Assembly: GCA_029204225.1 (NCBI GenBank)
Contig: CM055113.1
Location: 34,286,362 to 34,348,106, forward strand
Reading direction: 5' to 3'
DNA from: Diphasiastrum complanatum
Lineage: Eukaryota > Streptophyta > Lycopodiopsida > Lycopodiales > Lycopodiaceae
DNA length: 61,745 nucleotides
Made by a program: the position numbers and the translations under genes. Below the pieces are notes generated by a model. That model was given only the letters and a program-made list of their open reading frames with translations. It did not search any database and had not been told where the DNA came from. This document shows positions 12,035 through 23,401 of the stretch, one piece after another; position 1 is the stretch's first letter, and every line of letters begins with the position of its first letter.

Positions 12035-12869
12035 TGTAGGATTTTGGTGCAAAGGTGGTGAGCAGTAGAAGTGGTGAGCAGATGGTGATGAATCAGTAGT
12101 GCGACGGTTACCAGCAAGACAATTCAAGATGAATCTGACACTATAATGCGCAATGGAACAAGATAGTAAAACGATGCACTCTGATTAGATTACAGAATAC
12201 TGATTACAATGTTTGAAGCTGGGCGAAAAACAGTGGGCGCTCAAAAATTGCTTCAGCTGAAATCGTTAATGATAAAAAAATTGGAATACTAGAATGTTAA
12301 CTAACTGATTCTACAAAACCTACTTAATCACTGATCCTTGTTACCGAATAATGCCTGAATTAATGTTACAAAAGATGCCTGTTGTCAGGGCGTTGACTCC
12401 GTCATTCATGATTGGAAGATCAATGCATTGGAATCCTAAGTTAATCTACTTATAGTCCCACAGAAAGTAGCCATTAATTTAACTGTATGTGGGTCGGATT
12501 TCTAATTATAAAGGGTCAGATTTATACACTGGGTCGGATAATTTACAAAAGGGTTGGATTTATACAAAGGTTCAGATTTATTAGACCCGATTTGATCTGA
12601 TCCGATCCAGGGACCCCCGGATAAATTAGACCCGATCCGATCTGATCTAGGGTTGAAAAAGCACGCTTTGATGGGATTGATATTGGGTCAAAAAAATAGG
12701 CTCGAGTCCGAAAAATTCGAGTATGAATTTCTCGATCCTTCGCTAAAATTTTGATCCTTCGTTAAAATTTCGATCCTTCATAGTTTTTGTGGTTTTCCAA
12801 GAATAAGTATAAACAAGTTTCAGAATGCTCATTACCTAATGGAATTGGGCTTGAGCATGAATTCCAACA
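12035..12869 (-). repeat. Middle LTR shared by elements A and B
   Basis: This 835-bp LTR serves as the 5' LTR of A (primer site on its left side) and as the 3' LTR of B (purine tract TAAGGGGGGAG and RNase H on its right). Such sharing is what unequal recombination between LTRs produces. It matches 7337-8120 and carries the same GATCC-rich interior. Confidence 0.88.
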
Positions 12870-13520
12870 CTCCCCCCTTAATGTGAATCCTGAAAAATTT
12901 TGATTTTTAAATTTAACATATTGTTAAATTTGAGATGATGCTCCTTTGATAGAGCCTTGGTGAAGTAATCTGCTGTCTGTAATTTTTTCCTGCAGTAAAC
13001 CAGAGAAATTTCCTTGCTTTGCACTCTCTCACTAAGATAGTGATACCGGATTTCGATATGCTTATTTCGGGAGTGAAATCTCGGATTCAGAGATAGTGCA
13101 ATGGCACTTTGATTGTCATGGTAGAGGGTCATTGGATGCGTGCAAAATTTTGATATCTGCAAGCAGGTTCCTCAACCAGATTGCCTCCTTGGTAGCATTT
13201 GTGGCAGCTATGTATTTTGATTCTGTTGAAGATAATGCTACTGAGGTCTGTTTCCGGCTATTCCATGAAATTGAGCCTTGGTTGAATAGGAAGACAAATC
13301 CAGAGGTCGATTTTCTTGTGTCAATATCTCCTGCCCAATCTGCATCTATATAACCCTCCAAATTGTTGGCAGGTTGGCTACCATAGCAAATGCTAAAATG
13401 TTTTGTAGCTTGGACATACTTCTGACTTTCATGAGAGCCTTCCAATGAATTGGATCTGGATTTGAAAGAAATTGGCCGAGAGAGCTGATGGAATAAGCAA
13501 GGTCGGGTCGAGTGCAGAGC
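12870..13520 (-). pseudogene. RNase H remnant of copia copy B
   Basis: A second, truncated internal region of the A family. It encodes the end of the RT and the RNase H (DADWAGDIDTRKSTSGF, SSTESKYIAATNATKEAIW, then HDNQSAIALSLNP and SRNKHIEIRYHYL). A 2-base deletion near 13137, visible against copy A, shifts the frame. It keeps the roughly 40 bp lost from A near 8250. It stops abruptly at GTGCAGAGC (13520) and joins an LTR end, so gag, protease, integrase and most RT are deleted. Confidence 0.88.
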
Positions 13521-13652
13521 TATCCTGAATTTTTCAATCCTTTGCTAAAATTTTGATCCTTCATAATTTTTGTGATTTTCCAAGAATTAGTATAAACAGG
13601 TTTCAAGATGCTCATTACCTAATGGAATTGGGCTTGAGCATGAATTCCAACA
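13521..13652 (-). repeat. Outer LTR end fragment of the A/B array
   Basis: The last 130 bp of the LTR, ending TGAATTCCAACA, as in the middle LTR. It is the remains of the 5' LTR of copy B and is followed by AAGAT, a one-base variant of the GAGAT target duplication. Confidence 0.8.
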
Positions 13653-14001
13653 AAGATCACCAATTCTAATGAAAAGTTGATGAGACATTTCGATTCTATG
13701 CAATTTTCTTGAGATTGCCACATTAGAATTGTGATTTTAAGCTTGGAATGCTATCAGAAGTCATTGTACTTTGCTAAAATTTTGATCCTTCATAATTTTT
13801 GTGGCTTTCCAAGAATAAGTATAAACAGGTTTCAGGATGCTCATTACCTAATGGAATTGGGCTTGAGCATGAATTCCAATAGAGATCACCAATTCTAATG
13901 AAAAGTTGACGAGACATTTCCATTCTATGCAATTTGCTTGAGATTGCCACATTAGAATTGTGAATTTATGCTTGGAATGCTATCATAAGTTAGTGTACTT
14001 T
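13541..14001 (+). repeat. Tandem duplication of about 230 bp across the insertion boundary
   Basis: Copy 1 (13541-13769) and copy 2 (13770-14001) each hold the LTR end followed by the host flank (GATCACCAATTCTAATG to TGTACTTTG). The junction at about 13770 shares CTTTG between flank and LTR, which points to slippage or microhomology repair after the array had inserted. Copy 2 preserves the exact GAGAT target site. Confidence 0.85.
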
Positions 14002-14193
14002 GTTCTCTGGTCACATTCCATACAATGATATATTTTTGCTATTACATTCATTGATCTTGCTAAGTTGTTAGTGATTTGCTTCTAGATCAAGATCTAGTCA
14101 ATAGAACTTGATGAATCCTTTGATTTGGCAATCAATACCTCTTGTAGATTGATTAGTACAATCAATCATTGTCCTAAATTCAGAAAAACAACA
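13887..14193 (+). repeat. 5' LTR of copia element C, second part
   Basis: Continuation of the LTR interrupted at 7336; it ends CAACA immediately before the primer binding site. The first part of it is duplicated by the boundary repeat described at 13541-14001. The 3' LTR of C is truncated before this portion, so pair comparison is impossible here and the call rests on position. Confidence 0.75.
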
Positions 14194-14205
14194 TGGTATC
14201 AAAGC
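14194..14205 (+). promoter_or_regulatory. Primer binding site of element C
   Basis: TGGTATCAAAGC abuts the LTR end ACAACA. It is one base from the plant copia consensus for initiator-Met tRNA priming. Confidence 0.8.
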
Positions 14206-15991
14206 TTGGTACAAAAGGAATGTAATAATTCATTAAACATTTGAAAATCATTGACAAATTGTTGTTTTTGATCTAATCTTGTGTGGCGAGCTCTAAGAGA
14301 GTGGTAGCTTCAAGTTTTTTGGTCAAAATCAATTTGTGGGCTGCAGGTGTACTGTCAACACGTGTGAGGTTGTACAACAGCTGTCAAAACAAGTTCCATA
14401 ATTGTTTTTGGTCCAAAATCTTGCATGCTAGTCCAAATTTCATATTTTTTGGTGCATTGTCTAGATCTAGGTTCAATCTATCAAATGCTAACGATCAAAA
14501 AGATGGTTTGAATCATTGATGAATTTTATTTGAAGCATTAGATCATATCATTAAGGTTGATTTGTTTAGATCTAAAAAATGTGAAGTGATATCAAACAAA
14601 AAAGTGCTAGAATAAATTTTTTGAGAGTGTGTTTTCCTAGGAATTTTAGGTGGATCTATTACACCATCATTCAAGCTTGGGCTAGTTTGATAGGGACATG
14701 ACTAGAAGCTTCTTAGTGAACTAGAAGTCTATCTTAGATCATTCATATTCAGAGATCTTTGTGCATTTCAAAGAGCAACCCATTCATAATGTCTTAAGAC
14801 CATCGGTGAGTTTTTGTTAGAATCTTGTGAGAGACTAACATCCACAAATTATTCCATATGGAAAGTGAGAATGGATTCACTATTTTTGATCCATGACCTC
14901 TATGATATTGTTTTTGGAGTCGAGGAAGAACCTCAAGGAGCTCAAGAACGATTGAAATACAAGAAGAGGGCTAGATTAGCCTTGCATTGCTTTAAGATGA
15001 ATGTAAGCAATGACCTCTTGAAAGAGGTAGCTTCTTGTGCCTCATTCAAAGAGGCTTGGGATTCACTAAAGAACATTTAGGAATCCAACAACACCTCTAG
15101 AGTACTCATGCTAAGGAATCAAGTACCCCTAAGCATGAAGGAAAATGGAAAAAGTGGACAAGAATATGTCCTAAGAATCAAATTTTTAAACAAAGAATTG
15201 GGCTCAATTGGAGAAAAAATCCAAGATAAAGAACTAGTACAAGTCATATCGAATGGACTTGGTGATGAGTTCACCAATCTTGCTCAAACATTTGCCATCC
15301 AAGGCCAACTTCCAACCATTGACAAGTTACACAATGTATTTGTGGCCTACACCACATTTGAGTTATTGTGTAAGCAAGTTAATTCAACACATGCAAGGTC
15401 CTTTGATACATCATTGGAAAAGTGCCAAAAGAGTATTAAAATATATCTCTTCTACTAGATTTTTTGGCATTCTCTATCAAGGATCTAACTTGCACTTGAG
15501 GGCATACTCGAATTCGGATTTTGCAAGTGACAAGATGGATAGAAAATCCATAAGTGCATTTTCTACTTTCATTTGTGGAGGAGTGATATCTTGGATTTCC
15601 AAAAAAGCAAGATACTATCTCACTTTCCTCTTGTGAAGTCGAGTACAAGGCCTTGACTTCAACAACAAAAGAACTCTTTTGGCTAAAAAGACTTTTGGAG
15701 GAGCTCCAGGTGATGAAGGCCGAGGAGATCCCTTGCATCTACTATTGTGATAATCAAGCATCTCAACAGTTTGCTACAAATCCTATCTTTTATGCTAGAA
15801 CAAAGCATATTGAGATAGCTCATCACTTTGTGAGGGAGGAGGTGCAATCCAAGGAGGTACAACTTCATCATGTGCCATCATCCAAGTGCATAGCTGATAT
15901 CTTAACCAAGCCTTTGCCTAAAGATCCATTTTTCAAGTTAAGATTTGCTCTTGGAATTGTAGATAGATGTACATTGGATTTACCAAGTTAG
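14206..15991 (+). pseudogene. Internally deleted copia element C (gag joined to RNase H)
   Basis: After a 600-bp leader, the gag frame starts at 14814 with TTG where relative F has ATG, so the start codon appears lost. Gag (STNYSIWKVRMDSL, then FKEAWDSLKNI) has a stop at 15078, then continues 15108 to about 15370. There it runs directly into the RT tail (GPLIHHWKSAKRVLKYISS), omitting protease, integrase and the RT catalytic part, a loss of roughly 3 kb. RNase H follows: SDFASDKMDRKSIS, ISWISKKA, a frameshift near 15630, then CDNQASQQFATNP and HIEIAHHFVREEV, ending at a stop at 15989-15991. With LTRs and primer site present but no enzymes, it resembles a non-autonomous derivative; the stops also break it as a gag source. 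Confidence 0.88.
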
Positions 15992-16099
15992 AATTGAGGA
16001 GTGCTGAAATTATCACTTCTAATTTGGTTGATGCAATATGTTAATCTTGAGATCTAACTTCATATTGAGATCTCACACGTGTGGAGCTTGTTCCCATGT

Positions 16100-16114
16100 G
16101 TGAAAGGAAGTAAA
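16100..16114 (+). promoter_or_regulatory. Polypurine tract of element C
   Basis: GTGAAAGGAAGTAAA directly precedes the 3' LTR start TGTAATTG. The purine run and its position are those of the plus-strand primer of LTR retroelements. Confidence 0.65.
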
Positions 16115-16484
16115 TGTAATTGTATATAGTTAGATTCATTTTAAATAAATCTACACAAGTGTGAACTTGACTTTTGACTAGAATCCAAGCAAAAGTCATT
16201 TTGGTCAATTTCCTTGTAATTAGCTTGCATTTCCATGTGAATGAGTAAATGCTCCCACATGTCAAGATGATGTTCACACGTGTGGATCTGGATGTACTTG
16301 ATAAGATGTACATATTCTCCTAGGTCCTATTTTATAGGGAAGATTCCTACTTTTGTGGAGACTAGCATTTGGATTCTAGCTAGTAGGATAAGTCGACTTT
16401 GATCTATGGCATATCTTGCTCCTATTGGGGGATCTACACGATGTGGCACTCCCCACACGTGTGAAGACCTGCTGGACTAGTATA
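16115..16484 (+). repeat. 3' LTR of element C, truncated
   Basis: Matches 6944-7313 from its TGTA start to GACCTGCTGGAC, then diverges at about 16484 into unrelated sequence. The last 300 bp of the LTR and the right target duplication are therefore missing, probably by deletion. Confidence 0.85.
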
Positions 16485-17008
16485 CTATTTGTTTTACTTG
16501 GTCTCAAAGCCATAGTTGGCCTGTGATTATCAACACCACAGAAGACTATAGCCCTCACTGGGTTGGAGGCAGAAATAAAACAGACCAATGCATTAGTTGT
16601 AAAGAAATTCCAGGCAATGCTGAGAAGCATCGTGTGTCATAAGATTAGAATACAAAATCATCCTAGTTGATGAGTTAGAGTCCTGAAGTGATTTTCAAGT
16701 CCATTTTGGGACAATATAGGGATACTATCAGCGACTAACAACAATGTATAGATGCCCCAATTGATTGTCACAAAGGCTTATTAAGACCAAGAGCGCCAAT
16801 AGATGTAAAAGGGATCACATAATTTTGTTTGAGCTTTGTGAACAAAAATTAGCTACAATTTGGTCCATTTGCAATAAAGAGATGAAAACATTACCATAAA
16901 CAAAATTCAACTTTTAGCTATCATACACGACATGTTTGTGATCAACTTGGCTTTTTTTTTATTTCAAGACAAAAGTCAACGTCCTCTCATCCAGAATACG
17001 TTTATGAA
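16485..17008. other. Intergenic stretch
   Basis: AT-rich sequence right of the broken LTR of element C. I see no coding motif, tRNA or LTR here. Confidence 0.4.
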
Positions 17009-17113
17009 TTACAAAGAAATTTTTATAACAGGTCTCTCTTCCGGATCAATCTCATGATCCATGTAGGTGCCGGCCTCCTTGACCAGCCACTTGATATGCG
17101 ACTTGTGTTCTTG
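17009..17113 (-). pseudogene. Possible terminal exon of an unidentified host gene
   Basis: A minus-strand frame of 34 codons plus stop follows a splice-acceptor-like CTGACAG. It encodes QEHKSHIKWLVKEAG and continues TYMDHEIDPEERP. The patch is clearly more GC-rich (17068-17100) than its surroundings, as plant exons often are. I do not recognise the family and no further exon is found nearby, so it may be a stray gene fragment. Confidence 0.3.
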
Positions 17114-17730
17114 CTGTCAGATGCGCACAAACATTAATTCAAGATTAATTATCACAAGGATGCAAACTGGACTTCAAAATGATTACAAAGGAGCGATTTT
17201 TGTATGCATCTTAACCTTGTATGCATATTAGCAATCATTCTGTGAGCTCTTAATAATTCTATTTGTGGCACTTTAGCCTAAAAGTGAATTCTTGCCATTA
17301 TAAGGAGGCAAAAAGCCTAGCCTCTTTTGGAAAATTCACACGAACTCCAAGATACTCGTTACCGTTATGTACTATTTGCTAGTTTTAACAGAAGGTCAAT
17401 GAGCCCATTATTTAAAAAATGCTTATGTGATAGTTTTGAGCTGAAAGTTTTTTCCATTCCACACAAATTTCTGACTTAACTTACAACTTGCCTGGATGAT
17501 CACGAAAAAGCAAGCCCTACACTGACCATGAAGAGCTCACTTGATAATTCTGTCTCTAGCGCGCATTAGCTTCTGCTCGCTTTTGTGGTAAAAGGGTTGA
17601 CCAGAACACGTTCATTGATGGGAGATGGAAAGAGGACAGTTGTGCTTCTGCTCAGCTTGATACATCACTTGATGCATGCTCTCGTGTGCTATCTCAGCCA
17701 TAATTTCATCCTGTTATCTAAAACCATGAG

Positions 17731-18140
17731 GGATCGCTTCAATGCACACAACGGTAACGCACTTCCACACAGTGGTCTTCCCGGACAGAACAGACATCGG
17801 CTCCCGCTCATCTCTCATCAACTTGACGAACAGAGTCTACAGAGACAGCCCAAATGATCGTGTTTCCCTCCATGACTACACTGCCCATTGCCCATTTTGT
17901 GCTATTCGACATCGCCACCAACACAGTCCGCCCGCTCTGGAGACACATGGTGTAGCTCAAGCACATTCCTTCCCAATGGTACTCTCATGCAAACAGGAGA
18001 TGATTGTGATGGCTTTAAGAAGCGTGGTGTGCTCATGCGCATTCCTTCCCAATGGTACTCTCATGCAAACAGGAGGCGATTACGATGGCTTTAAGAAGGT
18101 GAGATACTTCTCACCATGCCCTACCACAGGTACATGCGAT
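17731..18140 (+). pseudogene. Glyoxal oxidase / galactose oxidase-like gene fragment
   Basis: The plus strand carries a broken copy of the N-terminal part of a plant glyoxal-oxidase-like protein, a secreted copper-radical oxidase family. Visible in order: SMHTTVTHFHTVVFPDRTDI, PNDRVSLHDYTAH, VLFDIATNTVRPLW, WCSSSTFLPNGTLMQTG, then GGDYDGFKKVRYFSPCP. These match the family pattern MHTAVT...TNTVRPL...WCSSG..LPDGTL.QTGG from general knowledge. The frame changes at 17887-17893, where GCCCATT is repeated, and again around 17945. A 77-bp tandem duplication adds a second LPNGTLMQTG. The frame stops at 18141 and the C-terminal domains with the copper ligands are absent. Confidence 0.75.
17948..18098 (+). 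repeat. 77-bp tandem duplication inside the oxidase fragment
   Basis: CATTCCTTCCCAATGGTACT occurs at 17963 and again 77 bp later, with ATGGCTTTAAGAAG closing both units. Since 77 is not a multiple of three, the duplication alone shifts the frame. The copies differ at several bases, so it is not recent. Confidence 0.85.
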
Positions 18141-18143
18141 TGA

Positions 18144-19694
18144 GTAAAATCAGAAAAGGAGCTCTTAGCAGGCACTTGTCTGATCTGTGCATGATCACTA
18201 TGAGAGGGATAAGAGTATTCATTAAAGAATTTGTTCCTGACCAAGGATTAGGCCAGTTTGATCTGCAATTTGTGAAACTCATGATGCCCATAGCTCCAGG
18301 ATATCAATTCACAATTACATGGACGGAATGCTTTTATATTATCAAAAGGCTGACCGATCCAAATATAGGACATTAGAAGACTGAAAGAGATAAAATGGAT
18401 GATATAATCTAGTGATGTAGAATAGCTTCTGTAATTAGTCAATGTATATCACCGTGGATTTGTTCAAAACACTAACGACATAGATAATGCTTTAATATTA
18501 CTATAGCATTGATTTCAAAAGAGCCAAATCCAAAACAAAAGGCAAGAAGATACATGTGAAGAAGTGGGGTAGAATAGCTTCAATAAGTCAATATGCATGA
18601 AATTGTTCAAACATCAAACACATAAATCTAGTTTTTGAATGAAGACATATTCAGAGAACCTGCGACCAATTCTTCATTCTTCACATGGAAAAACCATAGT
18701 CGCTAATTCTTCCGGACCCACCATGTGTTCCTCAAAGCTCTTGAGACTAAGCTCTCCTTCACCATTACTTGAAAAAGTCACACCATAAAACTTAAATAAC
18801 TAAATATTATCTTGTTGCTAGAAGCTCACAGAAGATTAAACATACGCTATTTGGAAATTGCAACAAAACCCAATACAGTATACTTGAATCTGAGCATTTC
18901 AATCACTACATATTAGACTAATCTCAATCTAAACACTAAATGAGAATTCTGGGAAGGTGAAAAATTCAGAAGACATATTGTTGATACTTGATATAATCAA
19001 TACTTGACATGATTAAAAGAACTGAAGAAAAAAACAAATAAACACGCTGAATTCCTGAGTAGCTGATGTCATGCTTTGTTGTTTGCCATCGCTCCTCCTC
19101 CTCCTCCTCCTCCTCCTCCTCAGCTTCTGCCATCTCTTCAGGATCACCACTCCATCGCGTCAAAAAAAAAAAATCCATATAATTATCTAGTCTCGTTGAT
19201 CCACCAGAAAAAACCCTTTGATAGGGAGATCACAAGCGGCATAGTGCTCCGCTCATGCCAATACTGTCCAATTTCTGCAAAAACAAAACCCGTTTCGATG
19301 GAAGGAAGGCAGATCTGAAGAGCGATGGATCCAGCCTTGCACCATCCCTGCCATTGTCTACACTATAACACGCCAAATGCATGATCTCGACAAAAGATAA
19401 CTGGGAGGTACTACGTGAAAGGCATAGCTACTAAGTGAAGAATCGTGAGAGGGAGGAGGAGGGTGTAGGAGAGAGATATATAAATTCATATTGGGTGAGA
19501 GGGGGAAAGTAGGGTATATGAGAGAGATAGAAGAGGGACCATTAGATGCATGCATGGGGAGGAGGGCCATGCATCCTTTTCCTCATACATGCATCCTCCT
19601 CCCCAAGTTTTTTAATTAGAAAAAGCTTATGCATGGGTGAGGGAGGAGCATGCATGGTGCACCCATACACATGCGCAAAACCGTACATAAGTTC

Positions 19695-19734
<40 letters not shown>

Positions 19735-19735
19735 T
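18144..19735. other. Intergenic stretch with microsatellites
   Basis: No gene I can support. Contains a (CTC)n run at 19091-19121 and an (AT)n-(GT)n run at 19695-19734. Two GGAGGAG / CTCCTCC-rich patches with ATGCATGC cores lie at 19545-19660 and are partly inverted relative to each other. Open frames at 18116-18376 and 19546-19737 show no domain. Confidence 0.45.
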
Positions 19736-19930
19736 AATCGTATATTGCATCAAACAGACCTTCTACGCTTCGTAGATTCACAACCGCTTTGCAGAGCTTA
19801 GCAGATTCCAACGTCAGCTGGTCTCCTGCTTATGTCAACTTGCTCAACGAAGGACTCACAATACAGCTTCTTCTGAATCAATCTTCAGGTGTGCTTTCAT
19901 CGCTTTCTTAGATTTTCATGTAATTTTTTG
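19736..19930 (+). pseudogene. XTH-like first-exon fragment, copy 1
   Basis: Encodes SNVSWSPAYVNLLNEGLTIQ then LLLNQSSG followed by a GT, the same segment as the fuller copy at 20226-20424. It lacks the signal peptide and start codon. Upstream sequence 19736-19811 (TAATCGTATATTGCATCAAA ... GATTCACAACCGCTTTG) recurs downstream of copy 2 at 20536-20612, so the two copies have rearranged flanks. Confidence 0.45.
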
Positions 19931-20225
19931 GCAATACGTAGCGCACCCTTTTAATTCAACTTTATTTCTACTTGAAAATGTTTTGTTGGATTCATGGACG
20001 AACCCAAAAACCAGAAATAATAAATAGATCACTAGAGACCTGAAGTGGAGATTATAAGGAAGCATGACGAGCTTCCCTTACTTTCTATAGATTGTGTACA
20101 AGGAGACTCTTTAATCTCATCATTCTACTTCTCTGAGCCCAAGATCATACAACAATGTCCTGTCCATCCCCTTGAGGGCTCTGATTGCTAATTAACAGTT
20201 ATGTGATATTACCAACTAACCGAAG

Positions 20226-20424
20226 ATGGTCACGAATCTGGATAAGATCGTAGTATTGTTGATCATTTTAGTGGTTACTATAGGAACGCAGGCAATAACT
20301 GGAACTAGTGCCCATAGAAGTAGCGTGAGATTTCAAGACAGTTACAATGTAAGCTGGTCTCCTGCTTATGTTAACCTGCTCAATGAAGGACTCACAATAC
20401 AGCTTCTTCTGAATCAATCTTTAG
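20226..20424 (+). pseudogene. XTH-like exon 1 with signal peptide, copy 2
   Basis: The ATG at 20226 opens a frame with a hydrophobic secretion signal (MVTNLDKIVVLLIILVV), then SVRFQDSYNVSWSPAYVNLL and NEGLTIQLLLNQSLG up to a GTATGC donor at 20425. The W-x(5)-LLN-G-x-x-x-QLLL-x-QSSG pattern fits the first beta strand of xyloglucan endotransglucosylase/hydrolases, cell-wall GH16 enzymes that cut and rejoin xyloglucan. The catalytic DEIDFEF exon is not found anywhere downstream, so this is an orphan exon. The assignment is by pattern memory over about 35 residues and is moderate. Confidence 0.5.
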
Positions 20425-20535
20425 GTATGCTTTCATCACTTTCTAGATTTTCATGTGATTTTTTGGATTGTGTGATAGTGTTATGTGCATCGTATCTGAT
20501 ACATTATTGGATTCTTGAACATTTTCATTTGATAT

Positions 20536-20612
20536 GTTAATCGTATATAGCGTCAAACGGACCTTCCTCGCTTTGTAGATTCACAACCGCTTTGTAGAGC
20601 TCAATAGATTCA
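20536..20612 (+). repeat. Second copy of the XTH-flank repeat
   Basis: TTAATCGTATATAGCGTCAA and TAGATTCACAACCGCTTTGT repeat the sequence found upstream of copy 1 at 19736-19811. Here it lies downstream of copy 2, giving an order flank-exon / exon-flank. Confidence 0.7.
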
Positions 20613-22331
<1,719 letters not shown>

Positions 22332-22419
22332 GGCCTGGCCAGCCCCCCCCCCCCCGCGCGCTCTCTCTCTCTCTTTGAGGCCAGGCCAGGCCAGGCCAAC
22401 CACCACAACCCCCAGCTGC

Positions 22420-22738
22420 AACACTTTGTGCTGAGTCAGTTTTGAGTCCATTCAGACACTTCCAGAAATGCAACATTACTTCACAAAAAATACGACACTC
22501 TGCAGAAATACACAGGATTATAAGTGTAAACTGTCTACGTCTTCATGCTCCAATAACGACTGTTCTAATAAGTCAGGTAATCAACTATTATGCGATTTTG
22601 TAAATGTAAAGCTAGAATAATACAAGATCTTCCAGTTGCTATATGTGTAAATGAGCAATTGAATCAATCATGGTTGAAGATCAGAGAGATAGATCTACGA
22701 CAAAATTGGTCTTTCAGTAGTCGACTCCTCAAAGTTAG

Positions 22739-22805
<67 letters not shown>

Positions 22806-23276
22806 TCAGAACTTTAGCACATGATTTGAGTCTGTAAGTAGGATCACGCACTTATCAGTGCAGTTGTATTGTGATCTGATTGTTGTTTTACGACATTATT
22901 ATACAGGATTCACTACTATTCTACATCTTTGCATTCTTGTTGAATGAAATTAACTCTCATATTCTCTTATGCAAACATCATTATCAGAGAAATGTATGGC
23001 TATCTCTGAAGCCTAAGTTATTTTTGCATTCTCTTTGTATCAGGTTATCAACAATAGGGAACTGCATGGTTGTCTCAGATGCCTATTTGTTTCTTTGATC
23101 TCTCTTTTATGGCAGTCTGAGACTCCTACACTGATAATTTTATTCAACACAAAAGAACAGCTAGCAAACTTTGTTCTCTAAGGAATCCATGATCCTGTTA
23201 ATAAGAATTTTTGTTTTATCAGTTAGCATCAATAGATTGGTATCAGAGCTGATAATTTTCATTTCACGAACCAACA
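22420..23276 (+). repeat. 5' LTR of copia element D, 5'-truncated
   Basis: Matches 27842-28668 from CACTTTGTGCTGAGTCAG to GAACCAACA. The first 250 bp of the LTR present at 27592 are missing and replaced by the (CT)n and GGCCA-rich sequence. An (AT)n run of about 63 bp (22742-22804) stands where the 3' LTR has only GATTATATATAG. A TGGTATCAGAGC motif also sits inside the LTR at 23238-23249, upstream of the real primer site. Confidence 0.88.
22742..22804 (+). repeat. (AT)n microsatellite inside the 5' LTR of D
   Basis: Alternating AT tract of about 63 bases. Comparison with 28164-28176 of the other LTR shows that the expansion arose after integration. Confidence 0.95.
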
Positions 23277-23279
23277 AAG

Positions 23280-23291
23280 TGGTATCAGAGC
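23280..23291 (+). promoter_or_regulatory. Primer binding site of element D
   Basis: TGGTATCAGAGC, the exact plant copia initiator-Met tRNA complement, three bases after the LTR end CCAACA. Confidence 0.85.
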
Positions 23292-23401
23292 ACTGGTTTA
23301 TTGGATTACTAGGGTTTAGGATTTAAAATAGAACTTAATACGTTCTTGTTATATAGAGCTAGTTCATTTTGTTTGTGTTCTATTTTTGTTTCTCGATTTT
23401 A

